From NCBI RefSeq assembly GCF_013249045.1, contig NZ_JABRWP010000005.1, positions 1-64,000 of the forward strand: a stretch of 64,000 bases of DNA, written 5' to 3'. Positions 9,201 to 18,802 of this stretch are shown one piece after another. A program made the translations under genes and the position numbers. Numbering within the stretch: position 1 is the first letter of the stretch; every line of letters begins with the position of its first letter. Under the pieces are notes generated by a model that was not told where the DNA came from, did not search any database, and saw only the letters and a program-made list of their open reading frames with translations. Source of the DNA: Winogradskyella eckloniae (GTDB taxonomy: Bacteria > Bacteroidota > Bacteroidia > Flavobacteriales > Flavobacteriaceae).

Positions 9201-9337
9201 ACATTTACATCTAAATACTAACACCCTTAATTAGGTTAATTTCAACCGCTTAAGCCATTAATTTTACAAAGAGATAACCTAGAGATCAAATCTAATTCAT
9301 TCTATTAAATTAATTTTATACCAAACTATATAAAAGC

Positions 9338-9748
9338 ATGAGAACGTCGCTGTTATTTTTTACTTTCATATCTATATGTTTTTATAGCTGTAGTAATGAC
9401 AATTCTGAACCTAACCCTCTTATAAACACTGGCATAATAGGCGAATGGAAAATTAACAGTAGAGGCATTGACAATACGTCTTCTACCGAAGTTGTATGTT
9501 GTGAAACCCTAATTTTTACAGATAACGATAATGACAAAGACTATATAGGTTATTACACCTTTATATATGAAGAAGAATATTATGGCGCTTTTACACTTAA
9601 TACCGAAAACAATACAATAGCGTTTACAAATGGTAACGGGAACATAAATACCGAAACATTTTCACTTACAGATAACACGTTAGAACTTTGGTATTATGAA
9701 AATGAAAACCGTCATTGGACCATTTATACTAAAGTAATCGACGAATGA
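9338..9748 (+). CDS. Lipocalin-like small lipoprotein
   Basis: The product has 136 residues with a lipoprotein leader (SICFYSCSND, lipid Cys near 18). The mature part begins with I-I-G-E-W-K-I-N, a typical opening of lipocalin-like lipoproteins in Bacteroidota. It continues with beta-strand-like acidic stretches and ends in a Trp-rich strand. No catalytic motif is visible. It is monocistronic, and its ligand and function are unknown. Confidence 0.65.
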   Translation: MRTSLLFFTFISICFYSCSNDNSEPNPLINTGIIGEWKINSRGIDNTSSTEVVCCETLIFTDNDNDKDYIGYYTFIYEEEYYGAFTLNTENNTIAFTNGNGNINTETFSLTDNTLELWYYENENRHWTIYTKVIDE

Positions 9749-9828
9749 ATTAAAAAAATAATGTGACTTTACTATAAATAATGTTTCACATAAATAAGAA
9801 TATCAAAATGATGAATTTAGCATATAAC

Positions 9829-9845
9829 TTGGCACATATTTTGGT
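9829..9845 (+). promoter_or_regulatory. Possible sigma-54 type promoter for the Kbp-like gene
   Basis: TTGGCAC (9829-9835), five bases, then TTGGT (9841-9845) matches the -24/-12 layout TGGCAC-N5-TTGCW. Spacing is exact, but the -12 position is G instead of C. Transcription would start near 9856, 28 bases before the gene. An alternative housekeeping -7 box (TATCTTTA, 9845-9852) overlaps it. Confidence 0.35.
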
Positions 9846-9883
9846 ATCTTTACAATACTATTAACAATTAAAATATTTAAACA

Positions 9884-10261
9884 ATGGTTAAAGCAAAATA
9901 CCAAGGCGTATTAGACTTAGGAGAAAAATTAAACATTCAGAATGGTGATGTTAGTGAAAAAGATGGTGTACTTCAGGTAACTGGAACTGCAGCAACTCAG
10001 TACGAAAAAAACTTAATTTGGGATAAAATTAAAGAAGCAGGTGGAGAAAACCCAGCTGATATTGTAGCAGATATTAAAGTTGCAGATGAGTCTGTATATG
10101 CTAGACACACTGTTGCTTCTGGTGAAACTTTAGGAAAAATTGCTAAGCATTACTATGGTGACGCAATGAAGTACAAAGAGATTTTTGCTGCGAACTCTGA
10201 TTTACTTAAAAATCCGGATGTTATTCACCCAGACCAAGAATTAATAATTCCTAATCTATAA
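9884..10261 (+). CDS. BON and LysM domain protein (Kbp/YgaU-like)
   Basis: The product has 125 residues and no signal peptide. Residues about 20-65 are BON-like (L-Q-V-T-G-T-A-A-T, Y-E-K-N-L-I-W-D-K-I) and residues 74-125 are a LysM domain (H-T-V-A-S-G-E-T-L-G-K-I-A-K, then D-V-I-H-P-D-Q-E-L-I-I-P). The pairing matches E. coli Kbp (YgaU), a cytoplasmic potassium-binding protein, although that protein is slightly longer (149 residues). The gene is monocistronic and ends in a shared terminator. Confidence 0.82.
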   Translation: MVKAKYQGVLDLGEKLNIQNGDVSEKDGVLQVTGTAATQYEKNLIWDKIKEAGGENPADIVADIKVADESVYARHTVASGETLGKIAKHYYGDAMKYKEIFAANSDLLKNPDVIHPDQELIIPNL

Positions 10262-10282
10262 TAGGAATTCATATAAAATTTT

Positions 10283-10312
10283 AAAAGCGACTTTAATGAG
10301 TCGCTTTTTTTT
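10283..10312 (+). terminator. Bidirectional terminator between the Kbp-like gene and cmk
   Basis: A 10-bp stem (AAAAGCGACT paired with AGTCGCTTTT) around a 6-base loop has T-runs in both directions. It lies between converging genes. On the minus strand it begins directly after the cmk stop. Confidence 0.82.
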
Positions 10313-11000
10313 ATTCATTAATCAATGCTGTGGCTAACATTGTTAGTCGTTCTAATTGCGCTTCAATTGTTAAATTAGAATTATCAATTTCTATAGCATC
10401 ATTTGCTTTAATTAAAGGCGAGTCTTCTCTGGTAGAATCTATGCGATCTCTTGTGGTTACATTTTCTAAAACATCTTCGTACTTTAAATTATGACCTCGA
10501 TCTAATAATTCTTTAAAGCGACGTTTCGCTCGTGTTTCTGCAGAAGCTGTCATGAATATTTTTAACTCGGCTTCCGGAAAAACAACTGTCCCAATATCAC
10601 GACCATCCATCACAATACCCTTATCCTTGCCCATTAACTGTTGTTGTTCTACTAGTTTTCTTCTAACTTCAGATAATGTTGCTACAGGACTCACATATTT
10701 AGAAACGGTAAGTGTTCTAATATCGGCTTCTATATTTTTACCATTTAGGTAAACTTCTGCAAATCCAGCTGTTTCATTAAATTTAAATGTTATGGTGATC
10801 TCTCCTAACCTATCTATTAATTCTTCGGTATTAAAAAAATCTTCTCCAATACATTTATTTTCTAGTGCAAAATAAGTCACAGCTCTATACATAGCACCTG
10901 TATCTACATAGATATAATTGAGCGTCTTTGCCAATTGCTTAGCTATGGTACTTTTTCCTGTAGACGAAAATCCGTCTATGGCTATGACAATCTTTTTCAT
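10311..11000 (-). CDS. cmk: Cytidylate kinase
   Basis: The enzyme phosphorylates CMP and dCMP with ATP. The P-loop IAIDGFSSTGKSTIAKQLAK opens the protein, Y-V-D-T-G-A-M-Y-R-A-V-T is the substrate segment, and GKDKGIVMDGRDIGTVVFP is the family signature. I chose the ATG at 11000, giving 229 residues and matching the family start just before the P-loop. An in-frame ATG at 11033 would add 11 residues and overlap porQ by 17 bases. porQ is immediately upstream. Confidence 0.94.
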   Translation of the reverse strand: MKKIVIAIDGFSSTGKSTIAKQLAKTLNYIYVDTGAMYRAVTYFALENKCIGEDFFNTEELIDRLGEITITFKFNETAGFAEVYLNGKNIEADIRTLTVSKYVSPVATLSEVRRKLVEQQQLMGKDKGIVMDGRDIGTVVFPEAELKIFMTASAETRAKRRFKELLDRGHNLKYEDVLENVTTRDRIDSTREDSPLIKANDAIEIDNSNLTIEAQLERLTMLATALINE

Positions 11001-11016
11001 TGATGTGTTGTTTGTT

Positions 11017-12048
11017 TTATCTTCTTCTACCATCTAAATCAATTTGAAGCCCTAAAAAACTAGTATTAGAAGCACCTGAGTATCTTGCGTGTGTATAACT
11101 GAGTTTCATTTTATTTAGCTTTACACCAACACCAAACGACAAACCCGAAAAGTTTCTTTGATCTACAATTCGTAATTCCTCTGCTCGTCTAAAGTTATAA
11201 CCAAATCTTAAATTAAATCCGCCTTCTGGAAACAATTCTGCTCCCAAAATTAAATGCCGTAATCCCTTATTAAAAAAACTTAATTTTTCTTGAGTTTGAT
11301 TTCCATCTAAATCTGTAGTTGCTCTAGCAGGATTTTCAACAGAAATAGGCCATTGTTGCAAGTTTTCTAACGTTAAATGCCAACGCAATGGCATATTTTC
11401 TAATGTTTGCGACATTCCAAAGTTAATCTCAAATGGCAAAGGTTCGTGACTTCCGGCATATGTAGAAAACTGTGTACCAACGTTTCTTACAGTTAAAGCG
11501 GCATGAAAATCTAACTTTTCATTAATATACATAACACCGAAATCGAATGCGCCACCAACGGAATTGTACTGTTCTAATAGCGATGTTATAAATTTAATAT
11601 TAGCACCTACATAAAAATCTGAATATGGAATCTGATAATTATAGCCAAATGAAATCGCTGTTTCATTTCCATTAAAAGTTCCTGTTGAGTTTCCATTTAA
11701 ATCATAACCATCAAACGAGCCATAATTTATATAGGTTACACCAAAGTGAAAGGTTTGCACATGTCTATCCCAAGTGTAAGCGTAAGCTGCCGTTCCATAA
11801 CTGATGCCACCTAAATAATTAGAATAATTTACAGCAAGCTGGTTATTCATTTGCCAATTAATGGACGCAGGATTATATAAAGCTTCTGTAACGTCATAAT
11901 CAAAATTAGTGATTATTTTTCCGCCTAAAGCTGCTTGTCTTGGCGACGATACTAAATTTAGAAATTGATACGTCGATTCTCCACCTAATTGCGCGAACAT
12001 TGGTATACTTATAAGTAATACAAATAGGGTAAAAATCCTTTTAATCAT
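11017..12048 (-). CDS. porQ: Type IX secretion system protein PorQ
   Basis: The 343-residue protein has a signal peptide (MIKRIFTLFVLLISIPMFAQ). It is an outer-membrane beta-barrel-like protein with the PorQ opening (YQFLNLVSSPRQAALGGK) and a C-terminus rich in alternating strands. PorQ works with PorU, PorV and PorZ in the attachment complex that cleaves type IX cargo sorting domains and anchors cargo at the surface. It fits with two cargo proteins in this window. It lies just before cmk. Confidence 0.9.
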   Translation of the reverse strand: MIKRIFTLFVLLISIPMFAQLGGESTYQFLNLVSSPRQAALGGKIITNFDYDVTEALYNPASINWQMNNQLAVNYSNYLGGISYGTAAYAYTWDRHVQTFHFGVTYINYGSFDGYDLNGNSTGTFNGNETAISFGYNYQIPYSDFYVGANIKFITSLLEQYNSVGGAFDFGVMYINEKLDFHAALTVRNVGTQFSTYAGSHEPLPFEINFGMSQTLENMPLRWHLTLENLQQWPISVENPARATTDLDGNQTQEKLSFFNKGLRHLILGAELFPEGGFNLRFGYNFRRAEELRIVDQRNFSGLSFGVGVKLNKMKLSYTHARYSGASNTSFLGLQIDLDGRRR

Positions 12049-12147
12049 AGATTTTGCGAAAATATATCATTTTAATTAAAAAGTATATAACTAAATCTAT
12101 CTTAAAACGGTTATATGATTTTTTTATTTTTATGGTAGAATTTATTT

Positions 12148-12915
12148 TTATCTCAGCTTTAATTCTTGGCCTACAATAATCAAGTTACTTGTTAATCCAT
12201 TTAAACGCTTTAATTCACTTACCGTTGTGCCATTATTAAGTGCTATTCTATATAAATTATCACCATTTTTCACAATATAATATGTAGCATCATTTGTATG
12301 ATATGTTGCTTCTGGCGTCGTTATTCTAAGCCTTTGACCAACTATAATTACGTTAGAACTTAAATTATTCATTTGTTTTAATTCATTAACACTTAAATTA
12401 AAACGTCTGGCTAAACTAAACAATGTATTGCCTCGTTCTACTATATAATAATCTGAATACGTTGTGGTTTCTGTATTAGAATAATTAGGTTCCGAAACTT
12501 GGTCAAGATTATAAACCCTAAGCCTTTGACCTTGGTCTATTAAAGTAGTTTCTAAATGGTTGGCTTCTTTTAACTGAGTTAATGAGACATTGAATTTTTT
12601 AGAAACATCTAATAAAGTTTCACCTGCCTTAACGCTATAATAATCCGAATTTACCATCTCTTGCTGCCCTTCGGTTTGCGAAAGAATTTGTTCACTACTA
12701 GTAGAATTATGTTGTGCTGTGTTTTCAACAGTTTTGGCTACAACTTCTACTAATTTAACCTCACCTGTCGCGACATTTAGTTTAGCTGGTTTTCCATCTA
12801 AAAAAACATCTTTATACTCAACAGCACTGGCAACTATTGAATCTTGTGCCATTGCACTAATACTTGATAATCCGAGGGTAAAAATGGATATAATTAATCT
12901 ATAATTTCTTTGCAT
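12148..12915 (-). CDS. Exported protein with three LysM domains
   Basis: The 255-residue product has a signal peptide (ending near S-A-M-A-Q-D, residues 19-24). Three LysM repeats follow at roughly residues 92-136, 153-197 and 212-255, each opening with a Y-Y/I-V-x-x-G-x-x-L segment (for example [16 protein letters not shown]). LysM domains bind peptidoglycan. There is no attached hydrolase domain, so it probably acts as a wall-binding or scaffold protein. Its first 17 bases overlap the end of lon, suggesting translational coupling. Confidence 0.85.
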   Translation of the reverse strand: MQRNYRLIISIFTLGLSSISAMAQDSIVASAVEYKDVFLDGKPAKLNVATGEVKLVEVVAKTVENTAQHNSTSSEQILSQTEGQQEMVNSDYYSVKAGETLLDVSKKFNVSLTQLKEANHLETTLIDQGQRLRVYNLDQVSEPNYSNTETTTYSDYYIVERGNTLFSLARRFNLSVNELKQMNNLSSNVIIVGQRLRITTPEATYHTNDATYYIVKNGDNLYRIALNNGTTVSELKRLNGLTSNLIIVGQELKLR

Positions 12916-15352
12916 TTTTTACTTTTTGCTTGGTAAGTGCAAGTTTTAGCACATCACTCATATCTGTTACATAATGAAAGGTTAACCCTTTTAAATATTC
13001 AGGTTTAATTTCATTAATATCTCTTCTGTTGTCTTCACAAAGTAAAATTTCTTTGATTCGTGCTCGCTTGGCTGCTAAGATTTTTTCTTTAATTCCACCA
13101 ACTGGTAATACTTTACCACGTAATGTAATTTCACCTGTCATGGCCAAACTCTTCTTAACTTTACGTTGTGTAAACAAAGATACTAAAGATGTTAACATAG
13201 TAACACCTGCACTTGGCCCATCTTTTGGTGTAGCACCTTCTGGCACGTGAATATGCACATTGTACTTCGCAAAAATTTCAGGGTTAATCCCAAACTCTTC
13301 TGCATTGGCTTTAATGTATTCCATAGCGATAGTTGCCGATTCTTTCATCACTTTACCCAAATTACCAGTAATAGACAATGCGCCTTTTCCTTTAGATAAT
13401 ATAGATTCTATAAATAAAATATCGCCACCAACACTTGTCCAAGCTAAGCCTGTAACAACACCAGCAACATCATTGTTTTCGTATTTATCGCGTTCTAATC
13501 TTGGGCTTCCTAATACTTCAATGACATCATCATTAGAGATTTTAATATTGTAAGCTTCTTCCATTGCAATATTCTTGGCAGCATAACGTACCATTTTTGC
13601 AATTTGCTTTTCTAAGCCTCTAACTCCAGATTCTCTAGTATAACCTTCCACTATTTTTTCTAATTGTGGTTTTGCGATTTTTAAAGCCTTATCATCTAAA
13701 CCATGCTCTTTAAGTTGCTTTGGTAACAGATGACGCTTTGCAATCTCTACTTTTTCTTCAATCGTATAGCCTGTGACATTAATGATTTCCATTCGGTCTC
13801 TTAATGCAGGCTGAATGGTATTTAAACTATTCGAAGTAGCAATGAACATAACTTTAGATAAATCGTATCCCATTTCTAGGAAGTTATCATAAAACTCACT
13901 GTTTTGTTCTGGATCTAAAACTTCTAGTAATGCAGACGATGGATCACCTTGATGACCAGAAGATAATTTATCAATCTCATCTAATACAAATACTGGGTTA
14001 GACGTTTGCGCCTTTTTTAAACTCTGAATAATACGCCCTGGCATTGCACCAATATAGGTTTTTCTGTGTCCTCTAATTTCGGCTTCATCGCGTAGACCAC
14101 CTAAAGAAATTCTCACATATTCTCTACCCAAAGCTTCGGCTACAGATTTTCCTAAAGAAGTTTTACCCACACCTGGAGGTCCATATAGACAAAGAATTGG
14201 CGATTTCATGTCATTTCTAAGTTTTAAAACGGCCAAATACTCTATAATTCTTTTCTTAACGTCTTCTAAACCAAAATGGTCTCTATCTAAAATTTTCTGA
14301 GCGCGTTTTAAATCGAATTTATCTTTGCTAAACTCATTCCAAGGTAAATCTAAAAACAGGTCTAAATAGTTACGTTGAATGGAATACTCAGCCACCTGAG
14401 GATTCATACGTTGCATTTTAGATAATTCTTTTTCAAAATGTTCCTTTACTTTATCGTCCCATTTTTTGTCTTTTGCACGTAATCGCATGTCCTCAATTTC
14501 TTCACCAGAAGACACTCCTCCACCCAATTCTTCTTGAATGGTTTTCATTTGCTGGTGTAAGAAATATTCACGCTGTTGTTGATTCATATCGCTCTGAACC
14601 TTATTCTGAATATCGTTTTTAAGCTCTAGCTTTTGATATTCTAGATTCATAAACTTCAACGTTTGAAGCGCTCGCTCTTTTAAATCGTTAATTTTTAATA
14701 ATTCTTGCTTCTCCTCTACTTTTAGATTCATATTAGAAGACACAAAATTTATTAAAAACGAACTGCTTTCAATATTTTTAATAGCAAAACTAGCTTCAGA
14801 TGGAATATTAGGACTTTCCTTTATAATATCTAAAGACAAATCTTTAATAGAATCTATAATCGCTTTAAACTCTTCATTATCTGGAGCAGGTTTTGCTTCT
14901 GGTATGTCAGATATTGTTGCCGTTAGATACGGTTTTTCTGAAACAACCTCATTTATTGCAAAACGCTTTTTACCTTGTATAACAACAGTAGTATTACCAT
15001 CTGGCATTTTTAGCACCTTTAAAATACGTGCCACTGTACCTGTTTTATAAATATCTTTTGCAGTTGGATTTTCTACAGTTTCGTCTTTTTGAGATACCAC
15101 ACCAATAACTTTTCCGCCTTTATTGGCATCATTAATTAGCTTAATAGACGTATCTCTTCCTGCTGTAATAGGAATAACAACACCAGGAAACAATACCGTA
15201 TTTCTCAACGGTAAAATAGGTAACGATTCTGGTAACGATTCGCTGTTTATTAATTCTTCATCTTCTGGAGTCATTAATGGAATTAATTCTGAATTCTCAT
15301 CGAAATCCTGAAATGACAGATTGTCTAAATTTAAAAATTTGGATTTTTTCAT
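12899..15352 (-). CDS. lon: Lon ATP-dependent protease
   Basis: Lon degrades damaged and regulatory proteins in the cytoplasm. The 817 residues comprise an N-terminal substrate domain (about 45-240), a coiled segment, an AAA+ ATPase (Walker A G-P-P-G-V-G-K-T; Walker B F-V-L-D-E-I-D-K) and a protease domain. The catalytic dyad is Ser714 in PKDGPSAGV and Lys757 in GGIKEK, equivalent to E. coli Ser679 and Lys722. It overlaps the LysM gene downstream by 17 bases. Confidence 0.97.
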   Translation of the reverse strand: MKKSKFLNLDNLSFQDFDENSELIPLMTPEDEELINSESLPESLPILPLRNTVLFPGVVIPITAGRDTSIKLINDANKGGKVIGVVSQKDETVENPTAKDIYKTGTVARILKVLKMPDGNTTVVIQGKKRFAINEVVSEKPYLTATISDIPEAKPAPDNEEFKAIIDSIKDLSLDIIKESPNIPSEASFAIKNIESSSFLINFVSSNMNLKVEEKQELLKINDLKERALQTLKFMNLEYQKLELKNDIQNKVQSDMNQQQREYFLHQQMKTIQEELGGGVSSGEEIEDMRLRAKDKKWDDKVKEHFEKELSKMQRMNPQVAEYSIQRNYLDLFLDLPWNEFSKDKFDLKRAQKILDRDHFGLEDVKKRIIEYLAVLKLRNDMKSPILCLYGPPGVGKTSLGKSVAEALGREYVRISLGGLRDEAEIRGHRKTYIGAMPGRIIQSLKKAQTSNPVFVLDEIDKLSSGHQGDPSSALLEVLDPEQNSEFYDNFLEMGYDLSKVMFIATSNSLNTIQPALRDRMEIINVTGYTIEEKVEIAKRHLLPKQLKEHGLDDKALKIAKPQLEKIVEGYTRESGVRGLEKQIAKMVRYAAKNIAMEEAYNIKISNDDVIEVLGSPRLERDKYENNDVAGVVTGLAWTSVGGDILFIESILSKGKGALSITGNLGKVMKESATIAMEYIKANAEEFGINPEIFAKYNVHIHVPEGATPKDGPSAGVTMLTSLVSLFTQRKVKKSLAMTGEITLRGKVLPVGGIKEKILAAKRARIKEILLCEDNRRDINEIKPEYLKGLTFHYVTDMSDVLKLALTKQKVKNAKKL

Positions 15353-15737
15353 ATATATTTTCTAGCCATTCTGTCATAAACGCTTACAGAATAACATTAT
15401 TTTAAATGTATTAAAAATTAACTTATTATTGAATATCAGCTATTTACAAGATATTCAAAGTTATTCACACTATAGTAATTTCAATTGTTATGCCATTACC
15501 TTTGATTGTCAAAAAAAGGTTACAACATTTTTATTTTAGTTAGTTTTTTAAGGCATCGCATATCATTTAATAAAAGCTTTATGTATGACAAAAATGTTGA
15601 AATTGAACTCGAAGCTGAACTTTAAAATTGTTTCCTTGACAGGAATTTACGGCTGTTTTTAAGATTTATTTAAAAAAAAATATTAAAACTGTAACACTTC
15701 AAAAAAGACGTCATCTATTAGTAAAAGCAATTGTTTT
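15353..15737 (+). other. 385-base divergent intergenic region, lon / sigma factor
   Basis: This holds the lon promoter candidate (15456-15485, minus). On the plus strand TACCTTTG at 15497-15504 matches the -7 box, but no well-spaced -33 TTG precedes it. No RNA gene, repeat or convincing small gene is visible. The sigma factor's own promoter is not identified. Confidence 0.6.
15456..15485 (-). promoter_or_regulatory. Candidate lon promoter
   Basis: On the minus strand ATTG (15482-15485) and TAACTTTG (15456-15463) are 18 bases apart, matching the Bacteroidota housekeeping pattern. The implied leader is about 95 bases. I see no heat-shock-type inverted repeat beside it. Confidence 0.5.
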
Positions 15738-16292
15738 TTGACATCAACCAATCAAAATATCGAACAGTTATTAATCCTTTGTCAATCTGGTAACCAACGT
15801 GCACAGTTGGAAATTTACAACAGATACAACAAAGCGATGTATAACACAGCCATAAGAATAGTAAAAGATTCTTACAAAGCTGAGGACATTATGCAAGAGT
15901 CGTTTTTAACCGCTTTTACAAAACTAAAGTCCTTAGAAGACACCAACATGTTTGGTGCATGGCTAAAACGTATTGTAATAAACAATAGTATTGGCTATTA
16001 CAATAAAAAAGTAAAACAAAATGAAGTGCCATTAGACACTGTAATTTATAAAGTAGACGATAACGACGGCATTGTTGAACCTAACCAGAACAATGAGAAA
16101 GTAAAACAAATCCTAGACGTTATGAAAACTTTAAAGCCCAATTACAGCTTAGGATTAACACTTCATTTAATAGAAGGTTACGATTACGAAGAAATCTGCG
16201 AGATAATGAATATCTCTTATGCCAATTGCAGAACTTTAATATCGAGAGCAAAAGAAAGTTTAAGAAAAAAATTAGTGCTAAAAGCATCTTAG
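15738..16292 (+). CDS. ECF-family RNA polymerase sigma factor, TTG start
   Basis: The 184-residue product has sigma region 2 (Y-N-R-Y-N-K-A-M-Y-N-T-A-I-R-I-V-K-D, then AEDIMQESFLTAFTKL) and region 4 (Y-S-L-G-L-T-L-H-L-I-E-G-Y-D-Y-E-E-I-C-E-I-M, then N-C-R-T-L-I-S-R-A-K-E). The start is TTG at 15738. An in-frame stop lies at 15684-15686, no ATG lies between, and the first internal ATG would delete half of region 2. The next gene starts 7 bases after its stop and encodes a likely membrane anti-sigma protein. Confidence 0.9.
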   Translation: MTSTNQNIEQLLILCQSGNQRAQLEIYNRYNKAMYNTAIRIVKDSYKAEDIMQESFLTAFTKLKSLEDTNMFGAWLKRIVINNSIGYYNKKVKQNEVPLDTVIYKVDDNDGIVEPNQNNEKVKQILDVMKTLKPNYSLGLTLHLIEGYDYEEICEIMNISYANCRTLISRAKESLRKKLVLKAS

Positions 16293-16299
16293 TTTAATT

Positions 16300-16863
16300 A
16301 TGAAAAACGATAATTTAGATAGTTTATTTGATGATTTAAAGGGTCAATTTGATATTGAAACACCTCAAAACAATCATCAACAACGGTTTTTAGATAAATT
16401 AAAATCTAACGATATAGCTTCAACAGAAGTTAAAAAATCCTCTGGTTTTAACTGGAAACCTTTTCTAGCAATCGCAGCTTCCATAATTATATGTTTAGGT
16501 CTTTTTACAACGTTACAGAATCAACCTGAAGATTTAGATTTAGCAAGTGTATCACCAGAAATGTCTGAAACACAAGATTTCTTTACAGTTACGATTGAAA
16601 ACGAATTAAAAAAACTAAACAAAGAACGCTCTCCATTAACTGAGCAGATTATTAGTGATGCTTTAGCGCAAATTCAACTTTTAGAGAACGATTATCAAAA
16701 CTTAAAAACAGATTTAACCGAAAGCGGAAAAAACCAACGTGTGATACATGCGATGATTTCTAACTTTCAAAACCGAATAGATATTTTAAATACTGTCTTA
16801 GAACAGATTGAAGTTATTAAAGAACTTAAAACAAATACAAATGAACCTAAAAATACATTATAA
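16300..16863 (+). CDS. Putative membrane anti-sigma factor
   Basis: The 187-residue product has a soluble N-terminal part (about 1-45), one membrane span (about 50-68, F-L-A-I-A-A-S-I-I-I-C-L-G-L-F) and a C-terminal extracytoplasmic part predicted to be helical. Position directly after the sigma gene and the topology support an anti-sigma role. However, the zinc-type H-x-x-x-C-x-x-C anti-sigma motif is absent, so the assignment rests on context. Its last 23 bases overlap the next gene. Confidence 0.65.
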   Translation: MKNDNLDSLFDDLKGQFDIETPQNNHQQRFLDKLKSNDIASTEVKKSSGFNWKPFLAIAASIIICLGLFTTLQNQPEDLDLASVSPEMSETQDFFTVTIENELKKLNKERSPLTEQIISDALAQIQLLENDYQNLKTDLTESGKNQRVIHAMISNFQNRIDILNTVLEQIEVIKELKTNTNEPKNTL

Positions 16864-17929
16864 AATAGCCTTTTTACTTTTACTCATACCAAGTATTGTA
16901 TTAGCAAACACTGGAGAAGACCTCAAGAAATCTTCAAAAGAACGCAGCATAAAAAAGACCTTTAACGTCTCATCTAACGCCACATTAAAAGTAGATAACA
17001 GCTTTGGTAGTGTCGATGTCATTACATGGGAAGAAAATCGTATTGATTTTGATATTCTAATCAAAGTTACAGGCAATAATGCCGAAAAGGTAGAAGAAAA
17101 ACTAGAAGGCATTAATATTGAATTTTCTTCTAGTAACGACATAGTCTCAGCCATAACTCATATTAGTAAAAACAAAAGTAGTTGGTGGAATTGGGGAAAA
17201 AACATGAGCCTACAAATTGAGGTTAACTACGTGATAAAAATGCCTATTTCCGGGAATGTAGACTTATCGCAAGATTACGGATCTATTAACTTAGATCGTT
17301 TAAATGGTGTTGCAAACATTAGCTGCGATTACGGAAAAATAACAACTAAAGAACTCATGGCAGACAACAATAATATTCGTTTTGATTATAGCTCTAATTG
17401 CTATTTTGAATATATAAAAAGCGGAAAAATCACAGCAGATTACAGTGGTTTTACTGTAGCCAAGACAAAAGATTTATTCGTTAAAGCAGATTATACAAAA
17501 TCTATTATTGAAGCTGCCGAATACGTAGAATACGATTGCGATTATGGCTCTTTAAAAGTAGATAACGTTAATAATTTTAGTGGTAAAGGCGACTACTTAA
17601 CCTTAAGATTAGGTAATGTGTATAAATCCGTTGAGCTCAATGCAAATTACGGTTCCGTAAAAATTGACAGAATGGCCTCGAAAGCAAATCGTATTGATAT
17701 CACTGCAGAATTTACAGGCATTACTATTGGACACGACGCTAACTATAATTTTAATTTTGATATCGATCTTGAGTTTGCTTCCTTAAGAGAATCTGACGGC
17801 TTTAATTTTACAAATAAAGAGATCGATCATACCGAAAAAAAATACAAAGGTTACTATGGCTCTAAGAATTCTGGGAATTTTGTAAAAATAAACTCTGAAT
17901 ACGGCAGTGTAACCTTTAAGAAGGACTAA
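16841..17929 (+). CDS. Exported beta-repeat protein (DUF4097-like)
   Basis: Starting at the ATG 16841 gives 362 residues with a signal peptide (H-Y-K-I-A-F-L-L-L-L-I-P-S-I-V-L-A). An earlier in-frame ATG at 16808 would put a charged segment ahead of it. The mature protein is a run of short beta-strand units (DYGSINL, DYGKITT, DYSGFTV, DYGSLKV, NYGSVKI, EYGSVTF), as in DUF4097-type right-handed beta-helix folds. It overlaps the putative anti-sigma gene by 23 bases, so it is probably part of the same operon and possibly the regulated output. The function is unknown. Confidence 0.75.
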   Translation: MNLKIHYKIAFLLLLIPSIVLANTGEDLKKSSKERSIKKTFNVSSNATLKVDNSFGSVDVITWEENRIDFDILIKVTGNNAEKVEEKLEGINIEFSSSNDIVSAITHISKNKSSWWNWGKNMSLQIEVNYVIKMPISGNVDLSQDYGSINLDRLNGVANISCDYGKITTKELMADNNNIRFDYSSNCYFEYIKSGKITADYSGFTVAKTKDLFVKADYTKSIIEAAEYVEYDCDYGSLKVDNVNNFSGKGDYLTLRLGNVYKSVELNANYGSVKIDRMASKANRIDITAEFTGITIGHDANYNFNFDIDLEFASLRESDGFNFTNKEIDHTEKKYKGYYGSKNSGNFVKINSEYGSVTFKKD

Positions 17930-17986
17930 ACTCCATCAGTAGCACAAGATTACATCAATACAAAATCAATTAAAAAACGAACAATT

Positions 17987-18712
17987 ATGAAATTATTAAA
18001 ATCAATTACCATCCTCACGATTCTTTGCTCTACATCTCTTATGCAAGCACAATGGGGAAAATGGAAAAAAATTAAAGGTAGCGGAAACATCACCACAGAA
18101 ACATTTTCTACAGCATCGTATGACGGCATAAAAACCGCAGGTGCTATGGATTTTAATTTGATACCAGGTAAAGAAGGACAAATTACTGTCAAAGCAGATG
18201 ACAACTTAATGTCATACATTGTTGTAGAAGTTAAAAATGAAACTTTATCCGTACGTGTAAAAGATGGATATAATCTTAAGCCAAGCAGTACTATATCTGT
18301 TACTATTCCTTTCACTTCAATAAACGCGGTTTCTCTTGCAGGTTCAGGAAACGTAAAAAACTCAGGTACTATTGAGAGTGACGACATTAATATATCTTTA
18401 GCAGGTTCTGGAGATATTGAATTAAATATAGATACCAATGAAACCGAAAGTCATATTGCGGGTTCTGGTGATATTAAATTAGAAGGAAGCACAACAGAAT
18501 TAACTCTAAAAGTTACAGGTTCTGGAAATTTTGAAGGCGATGATCTCAACAGTACTAATGTAACTGCCAAAGTTACAGGATCAGGAGGTGCTGATGTGGT
18601 TTGTAATGGCGAATTAATAGTGAGAATTACAGGCTCTGGCAATGTACATTACTCTGGCAAGCCTACACAAAAAGACACTAAAATCACAGGTTCAGGCAGT
18701 ATAAACAACTAA
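17987..18712 (+). CDS. Head GIN domain (DUF2807) exported protein
   Basis: The 241-residue product has a signal peptide (ending S-L-M-Q-A-Q). It is built of repeated Gly-rich beta units with the motif A/T-G-S-G-N/D-I/F (AGSGNV, AGSGDI, TGSGNF, TGSGGA, TGSGNV, TGSGSI), the putative auto-transporter adhesin or head GIN fold. In Bacteroidota these proteins often accompany ECF sigma systems. It follows the DUF4097-like gene by 57 bases and is the last gene before a strong terminator. Confidence 0.85.
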   Translation: MKLLKSITILTILCSTSLMQAQWGKWKKIKGSGNITTETFSTASYDGIKTAGAMDFNLIPGKEGQITVKADDNLMSYIVVEVKNETLSVRVKDGYNLKPSSTISVTIPFTSINAVSLAGSGNVKNSGTIESDDINISLAGSGDIELNIDTNETESHIAGSGDIKLEGSTTELTLKVTGSGNFEGDDLNSTNVTAKVTGSGGADVVCNGELIVRITGSGNVHYSGKPTQKDTKITGSGSINN

Positions 18713-18732
18713 ACGAAAACACGTTTAACTAC

Positions 18733-18766
18733 AAAATGGGATAAACCTTTGTTTATCCCATTTTTA
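18733..18766 (+). terminator. Intrinsic terminator of the sigma/GIN operon
   Basis: A 14-bp stem (AAAATGGGATAAAC with GTTTATCCCATTTT) and a 4-base loop are followed by a T-run, 20 bases after the head GIN stop. Confidence 0.88.
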
Positions 18767-18802
18767 TTTTCGCCATTTTTATAAGCAATAAAATAATTTA
18801 TA

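Noticed and set aside
15585-15662. 25-codon open frame upstream of the sigma factor
   Set aside because: It has no family features, and the frame is no longer than expected by chance in AT-rich DNA. It could be a leader peptide but nothing supports that.
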